DNA of 64,000 nt from Candidatus Argoarchaeum ethanivorans (GCA_004193545.1 RPGO01000033.1:180583-244582), one strand, 5' to 3'. Positions 44,943-54,718 are shown, counted from the first letter of the stretch. A program made the numbers and translations. Notes: generated by a model not told the origin, from the sequence alone.

Positions 44943-46592
44943 CTATACTCGTTGCAGAATCATCAGCGCATCCAGTGAGGTGACACGATCGTCTCCACTC
45001 ACGTCAGCCTCTTCCGAGAATTTGCCACAAACTGCCATCTGCAGAACGATTACAGCATCCGCTGACGTAATCATCCAATCGCCGTTGACGTCTCCTACCA
45101 GTGGAATCCGCTCCACAAGCGGCAACTTGTCATACGAATACACCGTATCGCCGATTCCGTTTTCATCTTCATCAACTCCCGAATATCCGACCCAATAGTT
45201 ACCTCCGAGATATGGTCCGCCTATGATGTTTGTTCCCGGCATCTTTGTGATGTTGTAGATGTTACTGCTGCCCGTGGGAGCCATATATTTGTCCATGAAC
45301 TTGTTGTTATATATCAAGTTGTTAGAACCGTAATACCAGCTGACCCATTTTTCAAACACATTTCCCGTGATGGTGTTGTGCGTACCCCCCAGTGGGCAGC
45401 CATTTCCGGTATCTTTACCGCAGCTGTTGTTTGCGATGAGGTTGTAATTACCTCGTGCATCTATCACCCCCAGAATGCCCGGTCCGATCGTGTTGTTCTC
45501 GATTACATTGTACGAGGAAGAGTCATTAATTGTGATTCCGCCTAACGTGTGATAGATGTGGTTGTCAGCGACAATGTTTCCGTCAGAGCAAAGCCTGACA
45601 CCAACGCCTGGATAATTCGGATACGGGCCGGTCCATCCACCACTCAGGTCGAATCCCTGAATCAGGCATCTCGCTCCAAGAACAGTGACCTGATCCCCTT
45701 TGGACGGATCACTCGAGCCGCCAGATGAGTCGTTCCTTATCACGACCGTCCCATTTGCGATGAGCCAGATGCATGATCGGTTTTCGTGGATCGTGACATG
45801 CTCGAGATACGTGTTCTCTGCGCCGTTAGGAGATACTATGATCACGGTTCCGTTTGCCGCGTTATCGATCGCTTTCTGTATTGTGTCGTAGTCATCAGGC
45901 ACGCATATCGTTTCCGGCTGGGAGATATCGACCATAACGGTCTGGTTGTTGTTCGTCTCGTTTGACTCGACAATCACGTCATTGGAATCCACAGTTGTGG
46001 TCAGGTCAAATGTGCCTATTGATGCGGGCGTCCACACAACGCTGACGATAGTCTCTTCGTGGGCGCCAAGTGACCAGACCTTCCCTGTTCCAATGAGCAC
46101 GCCATCGATCTTCATCGCAATGTCGAACGCGGACGCGCTTCCACCGCTGTTCTCAATGGTTGCCCTGATAAGGTTCGTCTGACCAGCGTAGAATGTTGTC
46201 GGCTCGATCAATGTCAGAGTAAAGTCAGGATATCCATGACTAAACATTGTATCCAGTGTAAATCCACCAGCCTTGATATCCGATAGCGTTACTGTACGAT
46301 TCACGGTCTTTGACCCATCACATCCTGATGCGTCGAACCGCAGGACATTGCCTGCGCTCGCATCATCGCTGTCTAGCACAAGCTGGTAGTAGTTCGATGC
46401 TGAGGAGTTCTTGGCGTCCCAGCTTGTACCGATGCTGTTCGTTACATGAACTGTTGGATCGTTACACAGATCGCCGTTTGAGTTATTCACATATCCGTCG
46501 ATCACAAACGGCGTCGGCGGTAGCTGTGCCATCGCGGGCGCTGCCATATAGATCAATGCAGTAATGAGGATTACGATTATTTTTATCTTCAT
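44943..46592 (-). CDS. Secreted NosD/CARDB protein with dockerin
   Basis: 549 residues. Signal peptide IKIIVILITALIYMAAPAMA, the shared beta module (PFVIDGYVNNSNG to SDIKAGGFTLD), a CARDB repeat (YAGQTNLIRATIENSGGSAS), a NosD-type parallel beta-helix (PDDYDTIQKAIDNAANGTVI then many N/I repeats), and a type I dockerin at the end: GDVNGDWMITSADAVIVLQM and ADVSGDDRVTSLDALMILQR, two Ca-binding loops. Dockerins bind cohesins; no cohesin is recognised in the window. It is 42 bases ahead of the giant gene on the same strand. Confidence 0.87.
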   Translation of the reverse strand: MKIKIIVILITALIYMAAPAMAQLPPTPFVIDGYVNNSNGDLCNDPTVHVTNSIGTSWDAKNSSASNYYQLVLDSDDASAGNVLRFDASGCDGSKTVNRTVTLSDIKAGGFTLDTMFSHGYPDFTLTLIEPTTFYAGQTNLIRATIENSGGSASAFDIAMKIDGVLIGTGKVWSLGAHEETIVSVVWTPASIGTFDLTTTVDSNDVIVESNETNNNQTVMVDISQPETICVPDDYDTIQKAIDNAANGTVIIVSPNGAENTYLEHVTIHENRSCIWLIANGTVVIRNDSSGGSSDPSKGDQVTVLGARCLIQGFDLSGGWTGPYPNYPGVGVRLCSDGNIVADNHIYHTLGGITINDSSSYNVIENNTIGPGILGVIDARGNYNLIANNSCGKDTGNGCPLGGTHNTITGNVFEKWVSWYYGSNNLIYNNKFMDKYMAPTGSSNIYNITKMPGTNIIGGPYLGGNYWVGYSGVDEDENGIGDTVYSYDKLPLVERIPLVGDVNGDWMITSADAVIVLQMAVCGKFSEEADVSGDDRVTSLDALMILQRV

Positions 46593-46653
46593 AATGTTTT
46601 ACCTTTCTTTTACTTTATTTAAATTTTTTTCTGCTTATGAGTGGAAAAAAAAA

Positions 46654-46681
46654 TTGATGGTAGACGGTGATCTACCATCAA
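46654..46681 (-). terminator. Hairpin terminator after the PQQ/PEF gene
   Basis: TTGATGGTAGA (46654-46664) pairs perfectly with TCTACCATCAA (46671-46681), loop of 6. On the minus strand nine T residues follow directly. It lies 15 bases past the end of the gene at 46697. Confidence 0.85.
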
Positions 46682-46696
46682 CATTCGATCGAGTTT

Positions 46697-48634
46697 CTAT
46701 CCTTTCTTCTTTCTTCGCAGAGTGATAAATCCAAGGAGGACAACCAGTCCAGCCGCAAACAGCATGATGCTCGCAAGTTCAGGTACAGGTGCAACAATTC
46801 CCGCGACCGTTGCAGAATCGATACCATCGCTTTCTGCATTGTAGGTACTCTGTCCAGTGCCATGTCGGTCTGCCACGATATCGTATTCATCGTAGGTTGG
46901 AGATGCGCCTTCTGGTATATCCCACAGTTGCGTTACTGCAAAACTACCGTTTGCAGCGGTCGTAACAGTCTTGTTTGCTCCACTTCCGTAGGTACAGTTG
47001 GAAGCACAGAGAGTGTAACCCTCGCCAACCGGTTCGTCCTGTATCCAGATTGAATAATTTGTGGTTGCAGAAAGTCCTGTTCCCTTTACGTACACGGTTT
47101 CACTTGGAGCGAATTGATTCTTCTCGTTTCCAGCAATGTCGCATGAAATGATGACTGGCTCAAGTGTAATGTTAAATCTAACCAATCCGCCGCTATTGAT
47201 ATCATCCTGCGTTACTGTGTGCTGTGTGGTAGTTAACTGTGAGCATCCGGACGTATTGAACTGAAGCTCCTCTGTTGCATTCACGTGATCACTGCTGATT
47301 ACGAGTCGGTAGTGATTCGAGCTGGAGTTGTTTTCTGCATGCCATACACTTTCTGTGTCAAGGTTCGTTATCTGAACCCACGATCCATTGCATGGCGCTC
47401 CATCCGGCTTTAGTACCTTACCAGAGATTATGAATGGTGTTTGACCTGCTGGATCGCCAAACGCATAGACCTTGCCGTCCTTGCCAACAGTTACTGTCAT
47501 TGGATCGGAGTTTGCAATCGATGGCGATGAGCCTCCGTGTGCATAATCCCAGAGTGGTACTCCTGTTGTAGCGTTGTATACGTAGACTCCATCACCTGGG
47601 CTCCACGATCCACACTGTCCTGTGAAGAGCTTATCGTCTGCAATCGTTGGGGATACTGTCCAGTATCCGTGCGGAACCGTCCACTGCTGTACACCTGCCT
47701 GATTGAAGCAGTACGTAACTCCTGGTGCATAGACACTTCCTGATACATAGATGTACTCACCTGAGATTGCAGGCGTTGAGTCCGAGTAGGTTATGGGCTG
47801 GTTCCAGACGATAGCACCGGTTGTGAAGTCTATCGCATAGAGCAGACCCGTGTCGCCACCATAGTCGGTGAAGGTTGCAACATAGACCCGGTTGTTCGCA
47901 GCATCGATCGAAGCAGAGCCTCCGATGCCACCGGTGAGCAGTGTTGTCCATTGTTCGTCTGTGGTTCCAGGTGCTGATGCATTCTCTGATTTGTTGACGC
48001 AGTACAGGTTTGATGTTCCGCCAAACGACATTCCACCGAAAACTACCCTGTCATCTGCAACAGCAGGTGTTGAAACCGCAGTCCCCAATACAAGTGAGTA
48101 CGTCCAGACAACTGTGTTCAGATCGCTCTCGTCGAATGCGCAGTAATTGCTGCCACCGCTCCCTGCAAAGACCCTTCCGTTTGCAACTGTTGGACCTCCG
48201 TTACACGAGTATCCCCCATCAGGGAATGCGATCTCCTGTACCGCTACTCCGGTTGCTGTATTGATCTTGGTCAGGTTGTATCCACCGCTCACGAATAGTG
48301 CGCTGTTGTTGTACGCGGGAGATGCCCACGAACCATACGCCTTGGTATCGCCCGGGATCGATGCAGTCCAGAGAATTCCGCCTGTATTCTTGTTGAGTGC
48401 ATAGACCTTCGTGTCTGCGTACACAAAGACCCGGTCATTAGCGATCATCGTCTGTGAACCAACTGCTGCTCCGATGTCGGCAGTAATCCATTTCATGGTA
48501 TTGTCATCAGGCGCATCCGCAGGCGAATTGCCAGTGCTTGCGACATCATACTGGAATTGCTGCCAGTCTGTTGCCATTACTGGTGCAGCCATGCAGATCA
48601 GCACAAGAAGCGCCATTATGATTCTTTTATTCAT
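46697..48634 (-). CDS. PQQ-propeller surface protein with PEF-CTERM-like tail
   Basis: About 645 residues from the ATG at 48634, six bases after AGGAG; a second ATG 6 bases upstream abuts the site. Signal peptide RIIMALLVLICMAAPVMATD, then WQQFQYDVASTGNSPADAPD starts a PQQ-like beta-propeller (repeats such as IANDRVFVYADTKVYALNKN, TVANGRVFAGSGGSNY). The shared beta module (PFIISGKVLKPDGAPC to QDDINSGG) is at about residue 400-490. The C-terminus VPELASIMLFAAGLVVLLGF then ITLRRKKKG is a PEF-CTERM-like sorting signal for an archaeosortase. Confidence 0.85.
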   Translation of the reverse strand: MNKRIIMALLVLICMAAPVMATDWQQFQYDVASTGNSPADAPDDNTMKWITADIGAAVGSQTMIANDRVFVYADTKVYALNKNTGGILWTASIPGDTKAYGSWASPAYNNSALFVSGGYNLTKINTATGVAVQEIAFPDGGYSCNGGPTVANGRVFAGSGGSNYCAFDESDLNTVVWTYSLVLGTAVSTPAVADDRVVFGGMSFGGTSNLYCVNKSENASAPGTTDEQWTTLLTGGIGGSASIDAANNRVYVATFTDYGGDTGLLYAIDFTTGAIVWNQPITYSDSTPAISGEYIYVSGSVYAPGVTYCFNQAGVQQWTVPHGYWTVSPTIADDKLFTGQCGSWSPGDGVYVYNATTGVPLWDYAHGGSSPSIANSDPMTVTVGKDGKVYAFGDPAGQTPFIISGKVLKPDGAPCNGSWVQITNLDTESVWHAENNSSSNHYRLVISSDHVNATEELQFNTSGCSQLTTTQHTVTQDDINSGGLVRFNITLEPVIISCDIAGNEKNQFAPSETVYVKGTGLSATTNYSIWIQDEPVGEGYTLCASNCTYGSGANKTVTTAANGSFAVTQLWDIPEGASPTYDEYDIVADRHGTGQSTYNAESDGIDSATVAGIVAPVPELASIMLFAAGLVVLLGFITLRRKKKG

Positions 48635-48654
48635 ATTCATCTCCTAAAATAAAT

Positions 48655-48674
48655 AAGGGGGAGTAACCCCCCTT
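48655..48674 (-). terminator. Hairpin terminator after the 954-residue gene
   Basis: AAGGGGG (48655-48661) pairs with CCCCCTT (48668-48674), loop of 6, directly at the stop of the gene at 48674. On the minus strand ATTTATTTT follows, giving a short T-rich tail. The next gene starts right after it. Confidence 0.7.
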
Positions 48675-51538
48675 CACTTTACGCATCTCAACAACTCCGC
48701 TGGTACTGGTGTCTGGCTCTCTGATGTTATGATTCCATCCTGACTCACAAAGTAGACCATTTTACCAATCATTATCTTCCAGTCAGGATAATACTGGCTT
48801 CCATTCCTGTGGACAAGTTCGATTGCTGGCTTTATCTTACTTGGTTTCGTCTTTTTGTACACGAGTTTTAATGCCTCGACCTTTGATATTGGCAGATATT
48901 TCATCGGGTCATCCACCCATGAGGTCTCTTTGAAGCTTCCGTCCTCTGCACAAATGAGTACGACAACAAGCGTCCTTTCTTCATCAACCAGAATCGGCTT
49001 GATTGGAACTAACTCAATTGCTGCTTTTCCAGCAACTTCCCTGACGAGTTTTACCTCACCGCAATCTACCTTCTGGATTTCAACTGCCTTTTTGAGTTTT
49101 GGCTTGATCGCTTTCACAGGCACCTCAAACGGCACAGCGTAGTAGTCTCCGCTATCGCCTGAGATAAGTTTTGGTTCGCCTGGAACAGTCTTTGCAAAGA
49201 CATATGCAAACTGCGGATCGTACGGGATGAGTTCATCGGATACTGCATTGATTGCAGCCTCAACAACATCGAGTGCGTCGTCATCTTCGACAGTCTCAAC
49301 AAGTGCCAGTCGCTCGACTCCATCTACCTTGAGAATTTTCTCAAGCATCACAGGTGTTATAGCTCTGTTGAGTCTTGGCTTTGCAGGTACGATTCTGACA
49401 TCAGCTTCGACTTCAGGCGGTTCAAGGACTGCGATGTACTTGTCGTTCCAGTTCGTGATTCGCGGGTCGTACGTTGGCAGGTAGTAGGTTTCGGTCCACT
49501 CCTCTGCTGTCTTGTAGCTGTTTTCTCCGATGCAGCCGCCGCTACTGAGAACGTTCGGATCGTTTACCCAGAGTCCATAGACATTGTATCCATACGGTGC
49601 ACTGTAGCTGCCCTCATGCGGATTCTTGTCAGTGTGAATTCCTCTGACACCCATCCAGTGATCGTAGTATCCCTGTGGACTTGGGTTTCCATACGCAGGA
49701 AGCGAACCAGGTCCGAGATACTGCCACCAGCAGATGCTGTGCATCGCCCGCTCAAGTCCCTCTGTCGAGTTATCATAAGCGAAAGCTATGAAGTTGTTTG
49801 GAAGCAGGTCTATCAGCGTCTGTGCCATACCATGCGGATCCATGTTGTACGGGTCGCTGTCTGCATAGTTGTTTGCAAGTCCCATTGCCTGAATCTCATC
49901 CTGGGTGTATGGTCCTTCTCCCTTGAACTCGGTCCACATCTTTATGACTGCTGCACCTGAGTGGTTCCACTCCGTCTGTCCGAAGTATGGATATTCAGGA
50001 TAGTAGTTGATGCAGAAGTGGTCAAGGATCAGGTCAAGCTCGAAGAGTCCGCCCATATCGATGTCGTTCTGCGTTACATTAATTGTGCTGATGTTTATGC
50101 AGTATGTGTAGTTCTCGGGGGTTGTGTAGCCACCTGAAAGCGTCTTCTTGGCGCTGATTCGGAGCTTGTTGCCATCACTCACATCATCGCTTGTGATGAT
50201 TACCCGATAGTGGTTTTCAGCATCCTTTGTTTCAGCAATCCATGTCTCCTCGGTATCAAGGTTTTCTATCGTAACCGTGCAGTTGTTAAGAGCAAGGCTT
50301 GCGTTGTCGAATGTCTCTCCGGAGATTAAAAATGACGTTTCCGGTGTTACCGTTGGAGTCCCGAACGCATAGACCCTACCGTCAGCGATCGTGAAGACGA
50401 TTCCATCCGCAACAGCAGGAGATGACCCGCCAACGTTTGAACTCCACTCTATCACAGCATCACTGCCAGGTGGCGTCGCATCGAGCGCGTACAGTCCGTT
50501 ATGCCCCATAAAGCCGAACCCTTTGCCGACAAAGACCTTGTCGTCCGCAACTGCAACTGAGCATGTCCAGCTTCCGATACCATCACCAAAGCTTGTCATC
50601 CACTTGATGTCTCCTGTCCATGCATCGAAGCAGTAGGTGTAGAGGTCGCTGTACCCAGGACAGCCTGCACAGAGATAGATATTTCCATACGCAACTGCCG
50701 GAGTTGAGTCAGTTCCTGAGATTACTTCATCATGCGACCATTTCTCGGTGCCGTTTATCATGTACAACGCATGGAGGTCTGCAAGACCATAGAAGTCATA
50801 CGTGGTGACGTACAGAAGACCAAGCTCGGTTGATAGTGCGACAGACCCGCACGTGTCTTCTGGTAGGGGTGTATGCCAGTTGTCATTTCCGTCCGAATCA
50901 ACAGAGTAGACACACCCGCCAGGATACGCCCAGCTTGTAAGATAGAAGTTACCGTCCGCATAAGCGGCTGTTCCCTGTGCATATCCGTTTACATCTTTTG
51001 TCCAGAGCAGGTTCGTTCCTGTTGCTTCATCGATGCAGTAGTAGTGATGACCGTCCCAGTCGCTGACAACGACTTTGCCGTCTGCAACCGTTGGACCACC
51101 GTTGCAGGACTCATGCCCGCTCGGTATAGCCCATGTCCATTTCTCTGAGCCATCTGACGCATGCCGACAGTAGATGTTTGTACCGGCTGTTATGAAGACA
51201 CACCCGTCGTTGTATGCTGGTGATGCCCATGAGCCGAGTCCGCTTGTTGGTATTGGAAAACTCCAAATTTCACTGCCACTGGACTCATCGAGTGCTTTGA
51301 GTGCTCCGTTGCAGTAGACAAAAACCATGCCATCTGCGGTAACCGTGGATGAGCCATCGACTGCACTTATGACGTCGCTCGTCCAGAGAAGGGCGTTGTC
51401 ATCAGGTGCGTCCGATGCGGTTGTTCCGATATTTGTCTCATCGTAGTGAAACTGCTGCCAATCCGTTGCCATTACAGGAGCTGCGCCAATCAGAGAGATC
51501 AGGAGTGCGAGAAGCACCCAGATCAGTCTTTTGTTCAT
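48674..51538 (-). CDS. PQQ-propeller protein with C39-like domain (Cys to Ser)
   Basis: 954 residues. Signal peptide LIWVLLALLISLIGAAPVMA, then DWQQFHYDETNIGTTASDAP and a PQQ-like propeller to about residue 395. The shared beta module follows (SFLISGETFDNASLALNN to QNDIDMGG). From about residue 518 comes a papain-like C39-type peptidase region: YFGQTEWNHSGAAVIKMW, then HWMGVRGIHT and GYNVYGLWVNDP. The expected catalytic Cys after the helix start is Ser527. The last 300 residues (DVRIVPAKPRLNRAITPVML) are not recognised. It may be an inactive, binding-only domain. Confidence 0.8.
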   Translation of the reverse strand: MNKRLIWVLLALLISLIGAAPVMATDWQQFHYDETNIGTTASDAPDDNALLWTSDVISAVDGSSTVTADGMVFVYCNGALKALDESSGSEIWSFPIPTSGLGSWASPAYNDGCVFITAGTNIYCRHASDGSEKWTWAIPSGHESCNGGPTVADGKVVVSDWDGHHYYCIDEATGTNLLWTKDVNGYAQGTAAYADGNFYLTSWAYPGGCVYSVDSDGNDNWHTPLPEDTCGSVALSTELGLLYVTTYDFYGLADLHALYMINGTEKWSHDEVISGTDSTPAVAYGNIYLCAGCPGYSDLYTYCFDAWTGDIKWMTSFGDGIGSWTCSVAVADDKVFVGKGFGFMGHNGLYALDATPPGSDAVIEWSSNVGGSSPAVADGIVFTIADGRVYAFGTPTVTPETSFLISGETFDNASLALNNCTVTIENLDTEETWIAETKDAENHYRVIITSDDVSDGNKLRISAKKTLSGGYTTPENYTYCINISTINVTQNDIDMGGLFELDLILDHFCINYYPEYPYFGQTEWNHSGAAVIKMWTEFKGEGPYTQDEIQAMGLANNYADSDPYNMDPHGMAQTLIDLLPNNFIAFAYDNSTEGLERAMHSICWWQYLGPGSLPAYGNPSPQGYYDHWMGVRGIHTDKNPHEGSYSAPYGYNVYGLWVNDPNVLSSGGCIGENSYKTAEEWTETYYLPTYDPRITNWNDKYIAVLEPPEVEADVRIVPAKPRLNRAITPVMLEKILKVDGVERLALVETVEDDDALDVVEAAINAVSDELIPYDPQFAYVFAKTVPGEPKLISGDSGDYYAVPFEVPVKAIKPKLKKAVEIQKVDCGEVKLVREVAGKAAIELVPIKPILVDEERTLVVVLICAEDGSFKETSWVDDPMKYLPISKVEALKLVYKKTKPSKIKPAIELVHRNGSQYYPDWKIMIGKMVYFVSQDGIITSESQTPVPAELLRCVK

Positions 51539-51554
51539 TGCTATGCCCTCCTGA

Positions 51555-52577
51555 TTATGGATACGTTAGCGTGCAGTCTGTGTTTGCTGCGATGAAGTAT
51601 CCTTCTCCTTTCGCAATCGTTCCGAAGTCATTGAAACTTGCTGGTGCGTCTGGCTCGTACACCTCGTAGCTCTGTGATGTTGTATTCCATCTTGCTACGT
51701 AATTGTAGTTGCCTGCAATCGAATCAAGCGCACCCGGAAGCGCGACGTCATCGTTCACCCAGCCTGCCATGTTTAGTCCCAGCGAGAGCGAAGCATTTAT
51801 CGAATTGTATGAATCGCCATCGTACGACCACGTGTCGTTTGTGCTCATGTAGATGAAGTAGCCGATGCCTGGGTCCATCACTGTGGTTGCCACAGACTCA
51901 AAGCCGGTTCCTGGTGTGTACTTCATCACAGCATCGTAATTCCCGGTAATCGATGTGAGCACAATAGGCGTGCTGTTGTTGTCAGGCGTTAGCGGCAGTG
52001 ATACAAGGTTCCAGCCGGGTTCAAGATCTTTCTCGAAGGTCTCTGTGCCCCAGTTGATCTCGATCGTGGTGTCCCAGTTCGGGAGTAGGACTAGATTTGC
52101 ATCTATCACTATGTGCTCTATACTGTCGCCGTAGTAGGTAGCGTCTCCAATCGTGTTAGCGTTGAACAATCTGAAATAGAGGCGGTCGTCAGCCCATACC
52201 TCTTCACCTACAGTGCCAAGGAAAGCTCCTCGCCCCATTTCGTCCTGCCCGATCAAAATATAGTCATCCGGACAATGGAAGTGAAGAAAGATATCGTCAC
52301 CCGCAAGATAGTGTGGTGGGTTATCCGGATCAAATCCATCGATACCGTCCTTATCAACATCCAAAATCGCTATTCCAATGTCGCTTGTGCCAAGCTCGCC
52401 ATCACCTAATAGAAGTCCTCCGGTTTCATTCCGGCAACCTGAATCAGGTCCTCCGCCAACATCGGGACCCATTGTGTAAAAATCTTTTACAAAGGCGGCA
52501 GCCGGGGCTGCCAGCATCGATACCATCAGAAGCGTTACAAGCGCTCCTATACCAAAATTCTTCATTCTTCTATCCAT
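51555..52577 (-). CDS. Secreted protein, WNLVSLP-type repeats
   Basis: 340 residues. Signal peptide NFGIGALVTLLMVSMLAAPA. The middle part is beta-rich and acidic (VDKDGIDGFDPDNPP looks like a Ca-binding loop). The C-terminal 140 residues contain LEPGWNLVSLPLTPDN and a second, weaker copy at LGLNMAGWVNDDVALPGALD, each followed by GNYDAVMKYTPGTGF and GNYNYVARWNTTSQSY. This is the pattern of repeat domains in secreted archaeal and bacterial proteins. The ATG at 52577 has a strong GGAGGT site. No membrane anchor. Confidence 0.72.
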   Translation of the reverse strand: MDRRMKNFGIGALVTLLMVSMLAAPAAAFVKDFYTMGPDVGGGPDSGCRNETGGLLLGDGELGTSDIGIAILDVDKDGIDGFDPDNPPHYLAGDDIFLHFHCPDDYILIGQDEMGRGAFLGTVGEEVWADDRLYFRLFNANTIGDATYYGDSIEHIVIDANLVLLPNWDTTIEINWGTETFEKDLEPGWNLVSLPLTPDNNSTPIVLTSITGNYDAVMKYTPGTGFESVATTVMDPGIGYFIYMSTNDTWSYDGDSYNSINASLSLGLNMAGWVNDDVALPGALDSIAGNYNYVARWNTTSQSYEVYEPDAPASFNDFGTIAKGEGYFIAANTDCTLTYP

Positions 52578-52644
52578 TTACATTACCTCCTTTTACTTGA
52601 TTCAAAGTTCTTTCATTCATATTCTTATCTCCTTTAATTAAATA

Positions 52645-52663
52645 AAGCCCCAGAAAGGGGCTT
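52645..52663 (-). terminator. Hairpin terminator after the 633-residue PQQ gene
   Basis: AAGCCCC (52645-52651) pairs with GGGGCTT (52657-52663), loop of 5. On the minus strand TTTATTTAATT follows. It lies 40 bases past the stop of the gene at 52703. Confidence 0.75.
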
Positions 52664-52702
52664 CTTTTTGTTCTTCAGTCTATACATTGCGTCAGGCATT
52701 GT

Positions 52703-54604
52703 TCACTCCATCAGGTAGCCAAGTGTGTCTCGCATCAACATTCGGTAGACTACATTCGTCGGCACCGTGTGTCCGGATTTGATATACACTCTAAATCCGG
52801 TGTCTGATGGTAGATCAAATGAATCGCTCCATGTACCAGCAGCTGACAACCTTGATGTCTCCCAAGTACCGGTCGTCGGATTCTGTACCCGCACATAATC
52901 ACGCTCCCATGGCATACCTGAACCATCCAGCCGCTGACCTGGTGCGTGGTTGTACTTCAGCACATCGTTGATATCCGTGACGTTTATCACATGCGGCACA
53001 GAGAGCACCGTATAGGCTGGATCAGGTCCGCACTCTGCGGTTGCGTTGTAGTACCCGACAGTATCACTGACAATCCCTGGCACGCTTCCGCTGTATGCAA
53101 CCTTGTAGTACCGCTGATTTGGGCGTTCGCTCGCATCGGCATCGGTCCAGTGGTTCACTGTTATGCCAGTTTCTGCTGGCGTCTTTGCGAAGTTCGGGTA
53201 GGTGTCTGCAATGTAGATGTCGTATTTGCGGGACGCATTTCCGCTCCACGAGATGTACACATCACCATTCAGTGCTACGCTTGTGTCGATGTCAATGTCG
53301 TACGGTGTCTCTTCTTGCAGTGCGTAGATGTAGCCCTCGTCTGTTCCAAAGTAGACCATGCCGTCAGAGATTGCCATTCCCTGAAGGATGTACTGGTCAT
53401 CTGGTGCCGGCGGATTCCATATCCAACGCGTTGTGTATGTGCTGCCCATGTCTTCAAGGCAGTAGGCAGAACCGTTATCGTTGTTTACTGTGAAGTAAAT
53501 GTACACACTGTCGTTCCAGACCGATACGGCTGGAGAGGACTGCACACCGCCAAGATTCGACGTATTCCAGATATTGGAACCGTCTGACTCATTCAAACAG
53601 TAGACCATTCCTGTTGCTCCAAAACCACCATAACCGACATACACTCGGTTGTCATACACTACTGGCGTGGATGTGCTGTAACCTATACTGTATGGTGTAT
53701 TCCAATCGTTACTTGTGTTGAACTGTCCTGATTCCTGATCAAAACCAACCGCAAACGCATACCCACCTTTTGAGGAAAAGTATACGCGGTCATATTCATC
53801 ATTCCATACGATGGACGACCTGATCTCTTTAGCACTGATCCCGTAAGTGGTTGATGCGTTTATGTAGTCCACAAGCGTCCCGTTTGCCTTGTACAGGCAC
53901 GTTACGTTTGCTCTGTCATCACCGAAGATTACGTATTCGCCAACGATTGCTGCACCTGCCCAGTAATAGCCTGTGCAATAAGACGCGGTCACGTTCCAGA
54001 TTACGTTGCTCACATTACTTGCATCAAGGCAGTAGTACGTGCCGTTGTCATCTGTACTCGCTACGCCGCCTTTCCAGTTGCCGACATAGATCCTGCCGCC
54101 CGAGTATGTTACAGGCGTGTTCAACTGAAATCCTTCCAGTCCCTGGCCAAGGTCTACCTGCTCACGTATCGTGCCGTTTATGGCATGGACCGCAGTAACC
54201 CTGCCGTGATCTATACTCTGGTTTCCCTTGCTCGTTGCAACATACACAATACCATCGTTATATGCTGGCGTCGAGAGTTCAAAGCTTCCAGGGTTCAGGT
54301 TGCAGAATACAGGATCCCAAACAGGCTCGCCGGTCTTCGCGTAAAACGCATGTAACCAGCCAGTATGGTTTAGCACAAAGGTCGTGCAGTCTCCAACGAT
54401 AGGCGTACCTTCAATACCAGCGTGGCCATCGCCTCCGATGCTATGCGACCATGCCAGTTGCGGTTTGATCACAGGTCCGACATCAGTAGTCCATCCGATG
54501 TGCTCATTCCTTTGAAACTGCTGCCACTCTGCCGCAGACGCAACTGGCATCGCGAGCGCGAGTGTCACCAGAATCATGATAATTATTATTTTTGTTCCAT
54601 TCAT
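52703..54604 (-). CDS. Secreted PQQ-propeller protein
   Basis: 633 residues. Signal peptide IIIIMILVTLALAMPVASAA, then EWQQFQRNEHIGWTTDVGPV and a PQQ-like propeller of about 420 residues (VYVATSKGNQSIDHGRVTAV, VYVGYGGFGATGMVYCLNES). Then follow a beta sandwich (VALNGDVYISWSGNASRKYD) and a C-terminal region of about 110 residues (ERDYVRVQNPTTGTWETSRL, GFRVYIKSGHTVPTNVVYRM). There is no anchor or sorting signal. GGAGGA precedes the ATG by 7 bases. It is the first gene of the minus-strand surface cluster. Confidence 0.82.
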   Translation of the reverse strand: MNGTKIIIIMILVTLALAMPVASAAEWQQFQRNEHIGWTTDVGPVIKPQLAWSHSIGGDGHAGIEGTPIVGDCTTFVLNHTGWLHAFYAKTGEPVWDPVFCNLNPGSFELSTPAYNDGIVYVATSKGNQSIDHGRVTAVHAINGTIREQVDLGQGLEGFQLNTPVTYSGGRIYVGNWKGGVASTDDNGTYYCLDASNVSNVIWNVTASYCTGYYWAGAAIVGEYVIFGDDRANVTCLYKANGTLVDYINASTTYGISAKEIRSSIVWNDEYDRVYFSSKGGYAFAVGFDQESGQFNTSNDWNTPYSIGYSTSTPVVYDNRVYVGYGGFGATGMVYCLNESDGSNIWNTSNLGGVQSSPAVSVWNDSVYIYFTVNNDNGSAYCLEDMGSTYTTRWIWNPPAPDDQYILQGMAISDGMVYFGTDEGYIYALQEETPYDIDIDTSVALNGDVYISWSGNASRKYDIYIADTYPNFAKTPAETGITVNHWTDADASERPNQRYYKVAYSGSVPGIVSDTVGYYNATAECGPDPAYTVLSVPHVINVTDINDVLKYNHAPGQRLDGSGMPWERDYVRVQNPTTGTWETSRLSAAGTWSDSFDLPSDTGFRVYIKSGHTVPTNVVYRMLMRDTLGYLME

Positions 54605-54718
54605 CTATTTTCCTCCAATTTATTTGTTTTAGTATCTAAAAATTTGTTTTAATGCTTAAAAATATTGGCATATCACTATTTAACTCGCATCACCGCCACA
54701 CATCTTGAAAATGAACAA

